DNA of 64,000 nucleotides from NCBI GenBank assembly GCA_001189345.1, contig LFKV01000007.1, forward strand, positions 27,319 through 91,318, read 5' to 3'. Within the stretch, counting starts at the first letter, position 1. Every line of letters starts with the position of its first letter. The notes beneath the pieces were generated by a model. That model saw only the letters and a program-made list of their open reading frames with translations. It made no database searches and was not told the DNA's origin. Positions 22,590 to 31,755 of the stretch are shown here, one piece after another. A program made the translations under genes and the position numbers. This stretch comes from Candidatus Paraburkholderia kirkii (lineage in GTDB: Bacteria; Pseudomonadota; Gammaproteobacteria; Burkholderiales; Burkholderiaceae).

Positions 22590-23099
22590 ATGTCCCTCAC
22601 GATGTATCGCGCGTCGATTCCGGTCTTCATCCGCGGACTCGAAGTGTGCGCGGATCTGCTCAGGAAAGGCGCCGCCTTCGCCGATGAAAAAGGCCTGTCC
22701 TACACCGACGTGATCAACGCGCGCCTCGCGCCCGACATGCTACCGCTCGCCGCGCAGATCCAGCGCGCGAGCGACACCGCGAAGCTTTCGGCCGCCCGTC
22801 TCTCGGGCGTCGAAGCGCCGCGCTTCGAGGACGACGAGGACAGCTTCCCGTCGCTGCAGGCGCGCATCGAAAAGACGATCGCGTTTCTGAAGAGCATCGA
22901 CCCGGCATCGCTCGCCGACAGCGAAACGCGCACGGTCACGCTGAAGTTTCCGGACTTCTCGCCGTCGTTCCCGGGCGTCGATTATCTGTTCGGCTTCGGG
23001 CTGCCGAACTTCTATTTCCATGTCGTCACGACGCACGACATCCTGCGCCATCTCGGCGCGCCGATCGGCAAGCGGGATTATCTCGGTCCGCTCAAATGA
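22590..23099 (+). CDS. DUF1993 family protein
   Basis: AAGGAG nine bases upstream supports the ATG at 22590. The 169-residue protein starts MSLTMYRASIPVFIRGLEVC and ends HDILRHLGAPIGKRDYLGPL. This matches DUF1993, a helical family related in fold to DinB-like proteins (conserved FYFHVVTTHDILRH near the C terminus). No enzymatic activity is established. It stands alone between the Oxidored-like gene and the convergent acvB gene. Intact. Confidence 0.8.
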   Translation: MSLTMYRASIPVFIRGLEVCADLLRKGAAFADEKGLSYTDVINARLAPDMLPLAAQIQRASDTAKLSAARLSGVEAPRFEDDEDSFPSLQARIEKTIAFLKSIDPASLADSETRTVTLKFPDFSPSFPGVDYLFGFGLPNFYFHVVTTHDILRHLGAPIGKRDYLGPLK

Positions 23100-23186
23100 G
23101 CCTGGGGAATTCAGCGGAAGCTTATGCCGGACTCCGTCAGGAAGTCCGGCCAGGTGGCCCAGGGGTGGCCCGTCGATGTGCTCTCG

Positions 23187-24488
23187 TCAGCCCTGCCGCG
23201 CCGTGATCTGCTTGCGCCAGCCGGCGAGAATGCGGAGCGCGAGCGCATCGTAGTCGCCGCCGAAGTGATGGTCGCCGGGCAGCTTCACCACTTCGATGCC
23301 CGTCTTCGTGAGCGCCGGGCACAGCGTGTCTTCCTCCTTCTCGCCGTAGATGCATTGCACCATCGACGGCGGCAGCCTGTCGAGTTCCGGCCGCACCTTG
23401 AGCGCCTTGTCGCTCGCCGGCATGCCGAGCCAACCCGTCACGCGGATCTGGAAATCGGCGGCGGGCGAGAAGCCCATCAGCGAGATGTACGACACCTGCG
23501 CGCGCACCGCGTCCGGCAGACGGTTGTATGCGAACGGCATCGCGTCCGCGCCGAACGAGTAGCCGACGAGCGCCACATGGCTCGTATGCCAGCGCGCTTC
23601 ATACGTGCGGATCACGCGGGCGAGATCGTCGGCGGTTCGCTGCGGCGTTTTCTCGCCCCAGAAGTAGCGCAGAGAATCGATGCCGACCACCGAGACGCCG
23701 TCGCGCTGCAGCGCGAGCGCCATCGTCTTGTCGAGATCGCGCCAGCCGCCGTCGCCGGAAATGACGATCGCGAGGAGGTTGGTCGGCTGCGCGGCGCGCA
23801 GTTCGATCAGCGGGAGATCGGAAACGTCGCTCTCCGTCGCGGGGCCGGCCTTCTTCAGATGCGGCGACGTCATCGCGACGAGCGCGTCGGCCTTCGAGCG
23901 GCCCGGCTGCATCGCGGCGCGCCCGATGAAGCCCGGCAAGCCCTTGGCGTGGATGATAGTCGGATCCGGCGGGCACGGATCGAAGCGCGCGTCGAGCTGC
24001 GCACCGGGCGCGAGCGACACGGCACCCGCGACAGTGTTGTCGGGCGCTTGGCCGAGCGAGCGTTCCGCGAGGGTCGCGCCCTGCCCCGCGCCGACGAGGA
24101 TCGGCGAGAAATACTGATTCGTCTGCACGGTGCGTTCGAGCTGATGGCTCATGTTCTCTGCGTCGCCGACGAGGTTGTGGCACGACTTCTCGCTCTTGTC
24201 CGCCGCGAGCCGCGCAGCATAGCGCGCCGTGTCCACGCCGACCACCATCGCGCCCCTGGCGGCGAGCGCATCGGCCGCCTGCTGGTCGGCCGGGGTCCAG
24301 CCACCCTTCTCGGAGAACAGCACGACGAAGCCGGTCATGTCGCCGGCGGGCTTCGTGAGCGCCACCTGACCGTAACGGCCGCCGGCGATCGACTCGGCGA
24401 CGTGCGCCATACCAGCCATGCCAAACAGCGAAATACCGCAGACCGCTGCCGCTACCCGCGCCGCCGCTTTCTTGCCAGAGAATGTCAT
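23187..24488 (-). CDS. acvB: AcvB/VirJ-family periplasmic hydrolase
   Basis: The 433-residue protein starts at 24488 with a long signal peptide (AARVAAAVCGISLFGMAGMA) and has two VirJ-like alpha/beta domains. The second has a clear nucleophile elbow VALVGYSFGADAMPFA (GYSFG) and a late KLPGDHHFGGDYDALA His region; the first has a degenerate GAGQG. Its ATG overlaps the mprF stop (ATGA), so the pair is translationally coupled. In Agrobacterium the equivalent lpiA-acvB pair makes and then hydrolyses aminoacyl-phosphatidylglycerol (established for that system). I infer the same opposing roles here. Intact. Confidence 0.85.
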   Translation of the reverse strand: MTFSGKKAAARVAAAVCGISLFGMAGMAHVAESIAGGRYGQVALTKPAGDMTGFVVLFSEKGGWTPADQQAADALAARGAMVVGVDTARYAARLAADKSEKSCHNLVGDAENMSHQLERTVQTNQYFSPILVGAGQGATLAERSLGQAPDNTVAGAVSLAPGAQLDARFDPCPPDPTIIHAKGLPGFIGRAAMQPGRSKADALVAMTSPHLKKAGPATESDVSDLPLIELRAAQPTNLLAIVISGDGGWRDLDKTMALALQRDGVSVVGIDSLRYFWGEKTPQRTADDLARVIRTYEARWHTSHVALVGYSFGADAMPFAYNRLPDAVRAQVSYISLMGFSPAADFQIRVTGWLGMPASDKALKVRPELDRLPPSMVQCIYGEKEEDTLCPALTKTGIEVVKLPGDHHFGGDYDALALRILAGWRKQITARQG

Positions 24489-27082
24489 GAACGCCAGCCG
24501 CCCGCGAGAAGCGAGAGGTCCGCCAAAGTAAAAAACACGCCGACCGAACCGGACGCCGCGAGATAACGCGGTTCCCAGCGCGGCTGGAACTTGCTCTTGA
24601 ATCCGCGCAGGCCGCGGAAGTTGTAGAAACGGCCGCCGAAGCGCCACATGAGTCCCGCGAGACGATGCCAGTGCGATGCGAGCGGTGTCGGCTCCATGCC
24701 CGACAGCGGCGCGATGCCGAGCGACAGCGACTTGAAGCCCGCCTCCTTCAGATGCAGCGCGAGCTTGGTGAAGAGGTACTCCATCGCGTACGGCGACGCC
24801 TCGGCGACATGGCGCATCACGCCGACGGTCGCCTCGGTGTTCATGTCCGTCGTCATGAAGGTGACGAACGCGACCGGCTCGCCCTGCTGGCGCACCAGCA
24901 GCACCGACTGCGCCGCGAGATATTCCTTGTTGAACGCCGCGACCGAAAAGCTCTTCTCGCGCGCGGAGCGGCTCTCGAGCCAGTCGTCGGAAATCGCGCG
25001 CAGCATCGGCAGGCTTTCGGCGACCTGATCCGGTCCGATCAGCTGCGTGTCGAAGCCGTCGCGCTCGCCGCGCTTCAGCGCATAACGCAGATGCGCGCGG
25101 TGCGAACCCTTCAGATCGAACTCCGAGAGCACGACGTGCGCTTCCTCGCCGAGCTTCATCAGCGTGAGGCCGGCGTCGAGGTAAAGGGGCAGCGCGTCGG
25201 CGCGGACCTGGTAGAACGCCGCGCGGCCGTTGTGCGCATGCGCGAGCTCCACGAACTTGCGGATCAGTTCCGCCCATTCGCGGCGCGGGCCGACCGGGTC
25301 GTGCAGCGCGGCCCAGGTGCGGCCGTGCTTCGCGTACATCAGGAAGGCTTCGCGCGACTCGGAGAAGAGGAAGCTCTTGTCGCCCATCATCGCGAGACCG
25401 GCGTCGCTGCGCTCCTGCGCGCGGAAGATGCGCGCCGCATCGGCGAGATCCTGGGGCGCCGGCTTCACGAAGCGGCCCGCCGCCGGACGCAGCAACTGCC
25501 AGACAGCGAATGCCAGCGCGAACACCGCCGCCGCCAGCGTGGCGCGCAGCGCTCGCGGCGCGCGCTCGTCGAACGTGAATTGCCACCAGAGATCGCCGCT
25601 GTACGGCACGTCGCGAAACGCGAAGAACATGATCCAGACGGCGAGCGCCATCACGACGCCCACCGAGATCAGCCACGTGGCGGTGAAGCGCTCGGCGAAG
25701 AGCGACGAACGGCGGTTGAAGCGCTCGCGCGTCGCGATCAGCAGGACGACGAGAAACGCCAGCACGCCCGCTTCGACGAACGCGAGACCCTTGGCGAGCG
25801 ACAGCGCGAGGTTCGCCACGGCAAGCATCAGCGCGAGCCACCAGGCGGCGTCGAGGCGGCGCATCAGGCCGCGCGCGACGAAGAGCAGCAGCACGCCGAG
25901 CACGGAACCGAGCAGTTGGGAGCTCTCCAGCACCCACAGCGGGACGACGGTCTGCAGGAGCGCGATGCGCATCTTGAACGCGGGCGTCGCGCCGGAGATG
26001 ACGAGCATCGATCCCGCCGCGAAGGTAACGATCGACAGGAAAACCGGCGCCAGCTGCGAAACGTGATGCGAGCTCAGCAAGCCGAAGCGCCCCTTCAGCG
26101 CGCGGCCTTCGAACGCCGCCATCACGCCGGCGGACAGAATCAGCGGCAGGCCGAAGTAGATCGCGCGATAGGCGAGCAGCGCGGCGAGCACGTCCGGCGT
26201 CCTGACGCTGCCGCCGAGCGCGAATACCATCGCCGCCTCGAACACGCCGACGCCGCCGGGCGTGTGGCCGATCATGCCGAGCAGCATCGCCGCGGAGAAA
26301 ACCGTCATGAATTTGCCGAAGCCGACCTGCGCGTTCGGCAGAAGCGCCCAGAGCGCGAGGCCGGCGCCGAACACGTCGACGACGGCGAGCGCCGCCTGCG
26401 CGACGAAATCGCGGCGCGCGGGCACGGTGAATGAGAGCCACTTCCAGCGCGAGCGCAGCGTGCGTGGCTCGCGGCCGCAGAGCAGGACCATCGCGGCGAA
26501 CACGGCGAGGAGCGCCGCGCCGGTCGCGCGCAGCGTCGCCGGCGGCAGGTGCATCATGCTCGAGAGCATGCCCGCGCCGAGCAGCATGCCGGCCGCGGCC
26601 ATGAACGCGAGGGAGAGCGCGAGCGTGACGCTCGTGAAGAGCGTCAGGCGGCCGACCTGGGCCGGCGTCACCTCGGCTGCGCCGTAGACGCGGCAGCGCA
26701 CCGCGCCGCCCGTCAGCGCGCCGAAGCCGGTTACATTGCCGAGCGCCGAGCCGACCGTCGCGCCGACCCACAGCAGCGAGCGCGGCACCGTCACGCCGAT
26801 GTGACGCAGGCCTATCGCGTCGCGCCCGACCAGCGCCGCCACCCAGGCTTGCAGCGTCATGACGCGCAGCGAGTGCATCACCGACTTGTAATCGACCGCA
26901 CGCGAGAGATGCTGGAAGACCACGAGCAGCAGCACGCAGACGACCACCGTGAGCACGGGCGCGGCGAGCCGCTGAAGATCGAAGCCGGACGAACGTCTGG
27001 TCGGGGAAATGGCGCGAAGCCGGGCGAGCAACTTTGTGCGAGACACTTTGTGCGAGACATGCGTTCTATCAGACTGGCTCAC
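24485..27082 (-). CDS. mprF: Bifunctional lysylphosphatidylglycerol synthase/flippase MprF
   Basis: The 865-residue protein has an N-terminal multi-span membrane half (GFGALTGGAVRCRVYGAAEV; AAMLLGMIGHTPGGVGVFEA) and a C-terminal DUF2156 synthase half beginning near residue 555 with FLFSESREAFLMYAKHGRTW and including FVTFMTTDMNTEATVGVMRH. It transfers lysine or alanine from tRNA to phosphatidylglycerol and flips the product, raising resistance to cationic peptides and acid. A 14-bp tandem duplication (27031-27058) lies directly behind the Met at 27060, whose short frame it destroys; the open frame now needs the GTG at 27082. Expression is therefore uncertain although the body of the gene is intact. 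Confidence 0.9.
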   Translation of the reverse strand: MSQSDRTHVSHKVSRTKLLARLRAISPTRRSSGFDLQRLAAPVLTVVVCVLLLVVFQHLSRAVDYKSVMHSLRVMTLQAWVAALVGRDAIGLRHIGVTVPRSLLWVGATVGSALGNVTGFGALTGGAVRCRVYGAAEVTPAQVGRLTLFTSVTLALSLAFMAAAGMLLGAGMLSSMMHLPPATLRATGAALLAVFAAMVLLCGREPRTLRSRWKWLSFTVPARRDFVAQAALAVVDVFGAGLALWALLPNAQVGFGKFMTVFSAAMLLGMIGHTPGGVGVFEAAMVFALGGSVRTPDVLAALLAYRAIYFGLPLILSAGVMAAFEGRALKGRFGLLSSHHVSQLAPVFLSIVTFAAGSMLVISGATPAFKMRIALLQTVVPLWVLESSQLLGSVLGVLLLFVARGLMRRLDAAWWLALMLAVANLALSLAKGLAFVEAGVLAFLVVLLIATRERFNRRSSLFAERFTATWLISVGVVMALAVWIMFFAFRDVPYSGDLWWQFTFDERAPRALRATLAAAVFALAFAVWQLLRPAAGRFVKPAPQDLADAARIFRAQERSDAGLAMMGDKSFLFSESREAFLMYAKHGRTWAALHDPVGPRREWAELIRKFVELAHAHNGRAAFYQVRADALPLYLDAGLTLMKLGEEAHVVLSEFDLKGSHRAHLRYALKRGERDGFDTQLIGPDQVAESLPMLRAISDDWLESRSAREKSFSVAAFNKEYLAAQSVLLVRQQGEPVAFVTFMTTDMNTEATVGVMRHVAEASPYAMEYLFTKLALHLKEAGFKSLSLGIAPLSGMEPTPLASHWHRLAGLMWRFGGRFYNFRGLRGFKSKFQPRWEPRYLAASGSVGVFFTLADLSLLAGGWRS
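27031..27058. repeat. 14-bp tandem duplication at the mprF start
   Basis: ACTTTGTGCGAGAC occurs twice in tandem (27031-27044, 27045-27058). Collapsing it would join ATG at 27060 to the mprF frame as MSRTKLLARLRA. Confidence 0.9.
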
Positions 27083-27462
27083 GCTGCGTGTCGCCCGTGA
27101 ACGGACGACGGCAACGGTATATCACTGTTATCGGGGACCCGCGCGGCAGACGCGGTCGGAGCGCGCCATTCCGGCTCCCGCCGCCCGCGCTCGCGCCATA
27201 CAAAAGGCTTCACAGCGTGAAACGCCTATATAACGGCGGCGGTTGACCCGACTTGACCCACATTGGGGAAAAACGGCGGCTCGAAAGGTTTGTTGCCGAC
27301 CCGGCGCAGCTTCCGGATCGCCCATACGGGACCAGTACGGACTCGGCCGCGCTTTACGCTTTGTCAGGGAAGCGGTTAGGATCGACGGCCGCCGACGCGG
27401 CTGGCATCAAATGAGCGCCGGGCGGAAGATTAAGCGGAAACTACAAAAAGGTCATCGTGTTT
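27083..27462. other. Intergenic region between mprF and a lipoprotein gene
   Basis: No protein gene is supported in this 380-bp stretch. It holds a TTCAC-AGC-GTGAA dyad at 27209-27221 and a direct repeat of TTGACCC near 27245. Both divergent promoters must lie here; no -35/-10 pair is convincing. Confidence 0.4.
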
Positions 27463-27819
27463 ATGAAAAAAACTATCGCAATCGTGTTCGCGGCAATCGG
27501 CGCGTCGGCCTTGAGCGCGTGCGTATCGACGGACGACAGCCTGCTCAGGACCGTGCCGGTCGGGTCCGGCACGTCGCAATCGAAGCCGTACGATTTCGTC
27601 CGCTGCGTGAAGTCGAAATGGACGCCGGTCGCCGGCCACGTGCGCGAGTACTCGCCGAGCGCCGACACGCAGGCCGTATCGATCCCGGGCGCGGGCTAAG
27701 CGAGTCAGTCGGTCGTGCTGCTGATCGCGCAGGCGTCCGCGAACGGCACCGGCTATACCATTTACGGCGATGTCGCCGTCGCGAGCCGCTACGTCGCGGC
27801 CGCGCACGCCTGCGACTGA
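27463..27819 (+). pseudogene. Small lipoprotein with premature TAA
   Basis: The start MKKTIAIVFAAIGASALSAC contains a lipobox (LSAC), so the product is an outer-membrane-type lipoprotein. The mature part includes KPYDFVRCVKSKWTPVAGHV. Translation stops at TAA 27697-27699 after SIPGAG. Beyond it the same frame continues ASQSVVLLIAQASANGTGYT, ...YGDVAVASRYVAAAHACD to a TGA at 27817-27819, ending with the second of two cysteines. I take the TAA as a nonsense mutation in an original ~118-residue protein. It resembles small proteobacterial lipoproteins of unknown function and is convergent with the next, also broken, lipoprotein gene. Confidence 0.65.
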
Positions 27820-27833
27820 ATCCGGCCGCGCGT

Positions 27834-28336
27834 CTAGGAGGACTTGCCGTTGCGCATGTCGACGCCGGCCAGATGCGTGCCGACGATGCATCCGACCAGG
27901 TATCCGTCCGACGCGCACGCGTTCACGCACTCCTTGCCGTTCCACTGGATCTTGTACTGATCGTCCTGCGAGCGAATGGCGGATGCGTCGAACTTGCGTT
28001 TCGGTTTGCCGCCGTTGCGCGCGTCCTCGCCGACGAGACGGTTCCACGTCAGCGCGTAGTCGTAGCGCACGCCGTCGGCGAAGGCGTCGCTGGCAGACTT
28101 GGGATGGCGGCGTCGTCCTGACCATCAGATGATAGCCGTTCGTGCTGCCGATCATGATGCGCTGCTTCGCCGGGCGGCGTCGGTGGCGCCGGCGGCCTGG
28201 GCGCATTCTGAGCCGCCTGAACCGCGGATGCGCCCGATGCGGCCGCGGCCGCATCCGCGCCGTTCTGCTGCGGAAGGGGCGCGCATGCGCCCAGAATCAG
28301 CGCCGCCGCCGCGACCGCCGCGCCGGCACCTTGCAT
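27834..28336 (-). pseudogene. Lipoprotein, two frameshifts
   Basis: The start MQGAGAAVAAAALILGACAP at 28336 is a lipoprotein signal with Cys at residue 18. A Pro/Ala-rich linker leads in a second frame to IMIGSTNGYHLMVRTTPPSQ. The C-terminal part MRYDYALTWNRLVGEDARNG, ...DDQYKIQWNGKECVNACASD, ...GYLVGCIVGTHLAGVDM is in a third frame with four cysteines. Breaks lie at ~28190 and ~28090. The protein is not recognised by name; it should be exported and disulfide-bonded. The gene converges with the upstream-mapped lipoprotein gene, with 14 bp between their stops. Confidence 0.6.
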
Positions 28337-28516
28337 TTTTATGAACGTTAGCCTGCAAATCACCTGCGCTGAACCCATCTCGAAAATAGACCGGACTCTA
28401 CCTTACCATCTCGCCGCTCATTCCTCGGAACGATCGGCAAAGGGACGCAGCGCCAATGCGACGACGCGGGCACCCGAGAAGGCTGCCCGCGCCGGCCAGA
28501 CAGGTGAAACCGGGAT

Positions 28517-29225
28517 TCAGGACGTCGACGACGTATTGCTCATCGGCATTTCGATGTCGCGCCGCGCCATTTCGACGATCAGGAACGTTCGCCGCGTGAC
28601 GTGGAAGCGCGCGAGCAGATCGCTCGAATATTCCTTGGCGGTGTTTTCACTGATGTTCATCTTGCGCGCGATCGCCTTGTTCGATAGCCCTTGCAGCAGA
28701 TAGCGCAGCGTCTCGGTCAGACGCGGCGGCAGGTCGAGCGATTCGACCGTCACGCCCGCATGCGGCGAAACCGGTTTCGGGCTGTGGCCGCCCTTGCCGA
28801 GCACGGTGCTTGGCACACGGTGTTTGGCAGATAGACGCGCCCGTTGAGAATCGTCTTCAGCGCCTCGCGAAACACGCCCGCGCCCTGCTCGCTGCCCTGG
28901 AGATGAACCCGCACGCGCCGTTCTTGACGCACTCGAGCACGGTGTCGCGGTCATCCTGCGCCGAGAGCATGATCGTCTGGATCTCGCGCTCCTCCTCCCG
29001 GATCCAGTTGAGCAGATCCATGCCGGTGGCCTGGCCGCGCAAGTGGTAGTCGAGAAACATCAAATCGTACGTATTGGCCGAAAGCTTCGCTTTCGCCTGC
29101 TCGAACCCATCGGCTTCGTCGATTTCGAGCAAAGGCTCGTTCGCCAGGATGAGGCTTTTCATGGCGCTCCTGGTGAGCCCCTCGTCCTCTACCAGCAACA
29201 CTGTTTTGAAATAGCCATTTTCCAT
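28517..29225 (-). pseudogene. NarL/FixJ-type response regulator, frameshifted
   Basis: The receiver domain is complete (FKTVLLVEDEGLTRSAMKSL; DLMFLDYHLRGQATGMDLL with the phospho-acceptor Asp; IQTIMLSAQDDRDTVLECV). A C-terminal LuxR helix-turn-helix follows (LTETLRYLLQGLSNKAIARK, NISENTAKEYSSDLLARFHV). The linker passes through two frame changes at ~28890 (ACGF to GSEQGAGVFREALK) and ~28820. The start MENGYFKTV at 29225 is well placed. It is divergent from a receiver-only gene across ~200 bp. No histidine kinase gene is nearby. Confidence 0.85.
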
Positions 29226-29422
29226 TGCGACGCTCCGAGAACGATTCAGATATTACGCGTGCCTTGCGCGACTTCTACCCCTCTTTCGCAGGGATACATT
29301 CGGCAGTGCCCCAATATCCCCGCGTTTTCCCCTCCCGTGCCGGGTTCAGAAACGAGCGCATCCGATCGAAACTGGTCGCAGTCGAATCAACCACGTAATC
29401 CAACTACGACCTGGAGGATGAG

Positions 29423-29875
29423 ATGTCAAGCCGTCTGGCCGACAACGAAAGCGAATTTGCGTTGTGGCGTATCAAGCGGGCCCGCACGAGCGATGCTTCA
29501 CGACGCGTGCTGATCGCCCACAAGGACAAGTCGATCGGCGATTCGCTCGCCGTGCAACTCCGGCTCAAAGGCTTGCAGGTCATTCATTCGCAGGATCTCA
29601 AATCCGTGCGCACGCTGGTGAACAGCTGGCAGCCGCACGCGCTGCTGCTCGATAAGAGCCTCGACAGCGATTCCGGCTACGTCTTCCTGCGCACGCTGCG
29701 CATGGACGCCGACGTGACCTGCCGCCTGCTCGTCGCGATGAACAACGTCTGGCCGGCCGATCCGGTGCAGACGCTCAAGGAAGCGGGCTTCGATGCGCAC
29801 TGCCGCCGGCCGTGCGCGACCTGGCGCATCGTCGATCTCGTCAAAGCGTTCTTTTCAGCGCCGCTCACGCGCTGA
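29423..29875 (+). CDS. Orphan receiver-like protein, degenerate CheY fold
   Basis: GGAGGATGAG precedes the ATG at 29423. The 150-residue protein follows the CheY pattern: VLIAHKDKSIGDSLAVQLRL (beta1 with one acidic residue), PHALLLDKSLDSDSGYVFLR (beta3 Asp at residue ~76), RLLVAMNNVWPADPV (beta4, where the usual Thr/Ser is replaced) and GFDAHCRRPCATWRIVDLVK (beta5, where the Lys-Pro switch is Arg-Pro). The replaced switch residues suggest a phosphorylation-independent or modified receiver. The ~37-residue N-terminal arm is charged and not recognised. It is transcribed away from the broken response regulator and could be its partner. Confidence 0.65.
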   Translation: MSSRLADNESEFALWRIKRARTSDASRRVLIAHKDKSIGDSLAVQLRLKGLQVIHSQDLKSVRTLVNSWQPHALLLDKSLDSDSGYVFLRTLRMDADVTCRLLVAMNNVWPADPVQTLKEAGFDAHCRRPCATWRIVDLVKAFFSAPLTR

Positions 29876-29894
29876 TCGCCCAAGGAGGTGCCGC

Positions 29895-30077
29895 ATGAAC
29901 AAGGATGCCTGCCTCGTCGCCGGAGGTCTGTTGCCGGCAAATGCATCGCGCGTAACCGCCGCGCGCCAGCGGACCTCCGTCGAAGCCCGCGTCAGACGCC
30001 GCCGTCGCTGCGCGGGGCCGGGTTCGCGCCGGCTGCCATCGCGAGCGACGCCCGTATTTCACTACCTGGCTCAATGA
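29895..30077 (+). CDS. Possible short ORF with strong ribosome binding site
   Basis: AAGGAGGTG lies five bases before the ATG at 29895, 19 bp after the receiver gene stop, which suggests a coupled downstream gene. The 60-codon frame (MNKDACLVAGGLLPANASRV...) becomes Arg-rich and overlaps the end of the opposite-strand epimerase from 29992, so only the first ~30 codons are likely to be real and the original gene may have been cut by a rearrangement. No family is recognised. Confidence 0.3.
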   Translation: MNKDACLVAGGLLPANASRVTAARQRTSVEARVRRRRRCAGPGSRRLPSRATPVFHYLAQ

Positions 30078-30940
30078 CGGCGATGCCCGTGCCCGGCACG
30101 CCCCGCGACGCGAGATTGAAGCCGTCGCTGACATGCGAAACCGGCTCGACGCAGAGATAGCCCGCGCCCGCCGGACAATGCACGACGACGTGGCTCAACG
30201 CGCCATCGGCATAGCCGAGCGTCGCGCGCCCGTCCCAGCCGCTCAGATAGCGCGTGTAGCCTTCCTCTTCGCGCACGTGGCGGCGCGGCGGGCGCTCCGT
30301 GGCCGGCTCGATCGCGATCTCCGCTTCGTGACGCCAGAGCGTCGCCGCGTCCAGTTCGACTTCCAGCGCGCCAAAGTACGGATGAAAACCGAGTCCGGCG
30401 GGCATCGGCCGCGACGAGCGGTTCGCGATGCGCATCGACAGCCGCGCGCCGTCGGCGTTCGCCTCGATCAGCTGAACGGCTTCGAACGCCCACGGCCAGC
30501 CGTGCTCGCCCTCGCGATGCGCATAACGCAGCACCGCGCAATCCGGCTCCAGGAGCTCGACGCTCCACGCCGCGAACTGGCCGAAGCCGTGCAGCGCGTG
30601 CGGCATGCCGGGAAACCCCGCCAGCTCGACGATCGGCCTGTTCGGCGCCGGAAAGCGCGAATCGCGCACGCGATTGGAGAACGGCACGAGCGGATAACTT
30701 CCGCCCTTCGGCCATGCGTCGCACGGCCAGCTCGCGACCGTCACCGGCGCGAACCCACTCCTGCGGGTCGCGCTCGTCCTGCGTCGCGAAGCGCGTGATG
30801 CGCCCGCCCGCCTGCGGCGCGATCTCGATGACATGCGGCCCGCTCGAAATGCGGATGCGCGGTTCGGCCCGCAACTCTACGACTTCACGGATTTTCGTCA
30901 CGACACGGCTTCGTATGGAAAAACCTGCGCGCAGCCGCAC
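29992..30940 (-). pseudogene. Aldose 1-epimerase (mutarotase) family, one frameshift
   Basis: The N-terminal part (GPHVIEIAPQAGGRITRFAT) and the body (GGSYPLVPFSNRVRDSRFPA, PGMPHALHGFGQFAAWSVEL with a catalytic His, AGLGFHPYFGALEVELDAAT with the second His) are in different frames. Removing one G near 30725 (GAGCTGGCC-G-TGCGACGC) joins them. The conserved late Glu region is VEPVSHVSDGFNLASRG. The enzyme interconverts alpha- and beta-anomers of sugars. It follows the ABC importer on the same strand and would be its terminal operon gene (24 bp after the permease stop). The GTG start at 30940 is provisional. Confidence 0.85.
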
Positions 30941-30963
30941 CGCGGCCGCGCCGGAAAACCTCG

Positions 30964-31755
30964 CTAGCGCTGTTCCTTCACGCGCGAGACGAGCTGCGTC
31001 GGGCTCACGAACTGCAGCGCGATCAGCACCCAGATCATCGTGATCGCCATGTAGATCATCGCCATGGCGCCGATCGACTGGGGCGTGCGCACGCCTGTGG
31101 AGAACACCGCGTAGACAGCGCGACGACGAGCGTCTGCGTCGTCGCCCCGGCGGTGAAGAACGTCAGCTCGAACATGCCGATGGTCCGCACCAGCAGCCCC
31201 GCCGCGAGCATGTCCGGCACGAGCAGCGGCAGGAGCACGTAGCGGAAAACGAGGTTCGCGAGAATCACGCCCGTGAGCGTGCCCGCGAGATGGAACTTGT
31301 ACATGACCGTCGCCATCGGAATGCCGTAGGTCACGAGCGGCACCATCAGCGGCAGCAGGAACACAAGCATCGCGAAACGCTTGCCGGGGAACTGCACGCG
31401 CGCGAGCGCATACGCCGCCGGCACGCCGAGCGCGATCGAGAGCAGCACCACCGCGCCCACCACTTTGAGCGTCACGAGCAACGCTCGAGAGCTGGAAGTC
31501 GCTCCAGGCCTGCGCGTACCAGTGCAGCGTGAAGCCCTGCGGCAGGAGCGTGCCGAACCAGCGCGTCGCCACCGAGTTCACGACGACGGTCGCGATGAGA
31601 AGCAGCACGTTCACGAGGAAGAAGCCCATCGTGACCCAGACGAAGCACTTCCATAGCCTGTCGCGCAGGCTTGCTTGCTGTTTCATGTTCCCGCCGGTGC
31701 GTTGAGTCGGCGCTTTGGCCTGCCAGCCCGAGGCCGCGCGGTTATCGGTCGCCAT
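30964..31755 (-). pseudogene. ABC importer permease (second), two frameshifts
   Basis: The start MATDNRAASGWQAK at 31755 overlaps the stop of the first permease (TAATG). Membrane spans include FVWVTMGFFLVNVLLLIATV, TLKVVGAVVLLSIALGVPAA and VILANLVFRYVLLPLLVPDM. The EAA-like cytoplasmic loop is LLVPDMLAAGLLVRTIGMFE. Frame changes occur near 31480 (FQLSS to SVARD) and near 31115 (LVVAL to YAVFSTGVRTPQSIGA), and the protein ends ALQFVSPTQLVSRVKEQR. It is a type I (PotC/CysW-like) permease partner in the 30.9-35 kb transport operon. Confidence 0.8.

Noticed and set aside
22257..22713. Arg-rich frames overlapping the Oxidored-like gene
   Set aside because: They are out-of-frame readings of 22238-22444 and the following gap. 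The Cys-rich motif and the DUF1993 start with AAGGAG define the real genes.
23187..26771. Single 1194-codon open frame on the reverse strand
   Set aside because: It runs through mprF in a wrong frame and then into acvB. The acvB start and signal peptide at 24488 are clear, and mprF is read in another frame.
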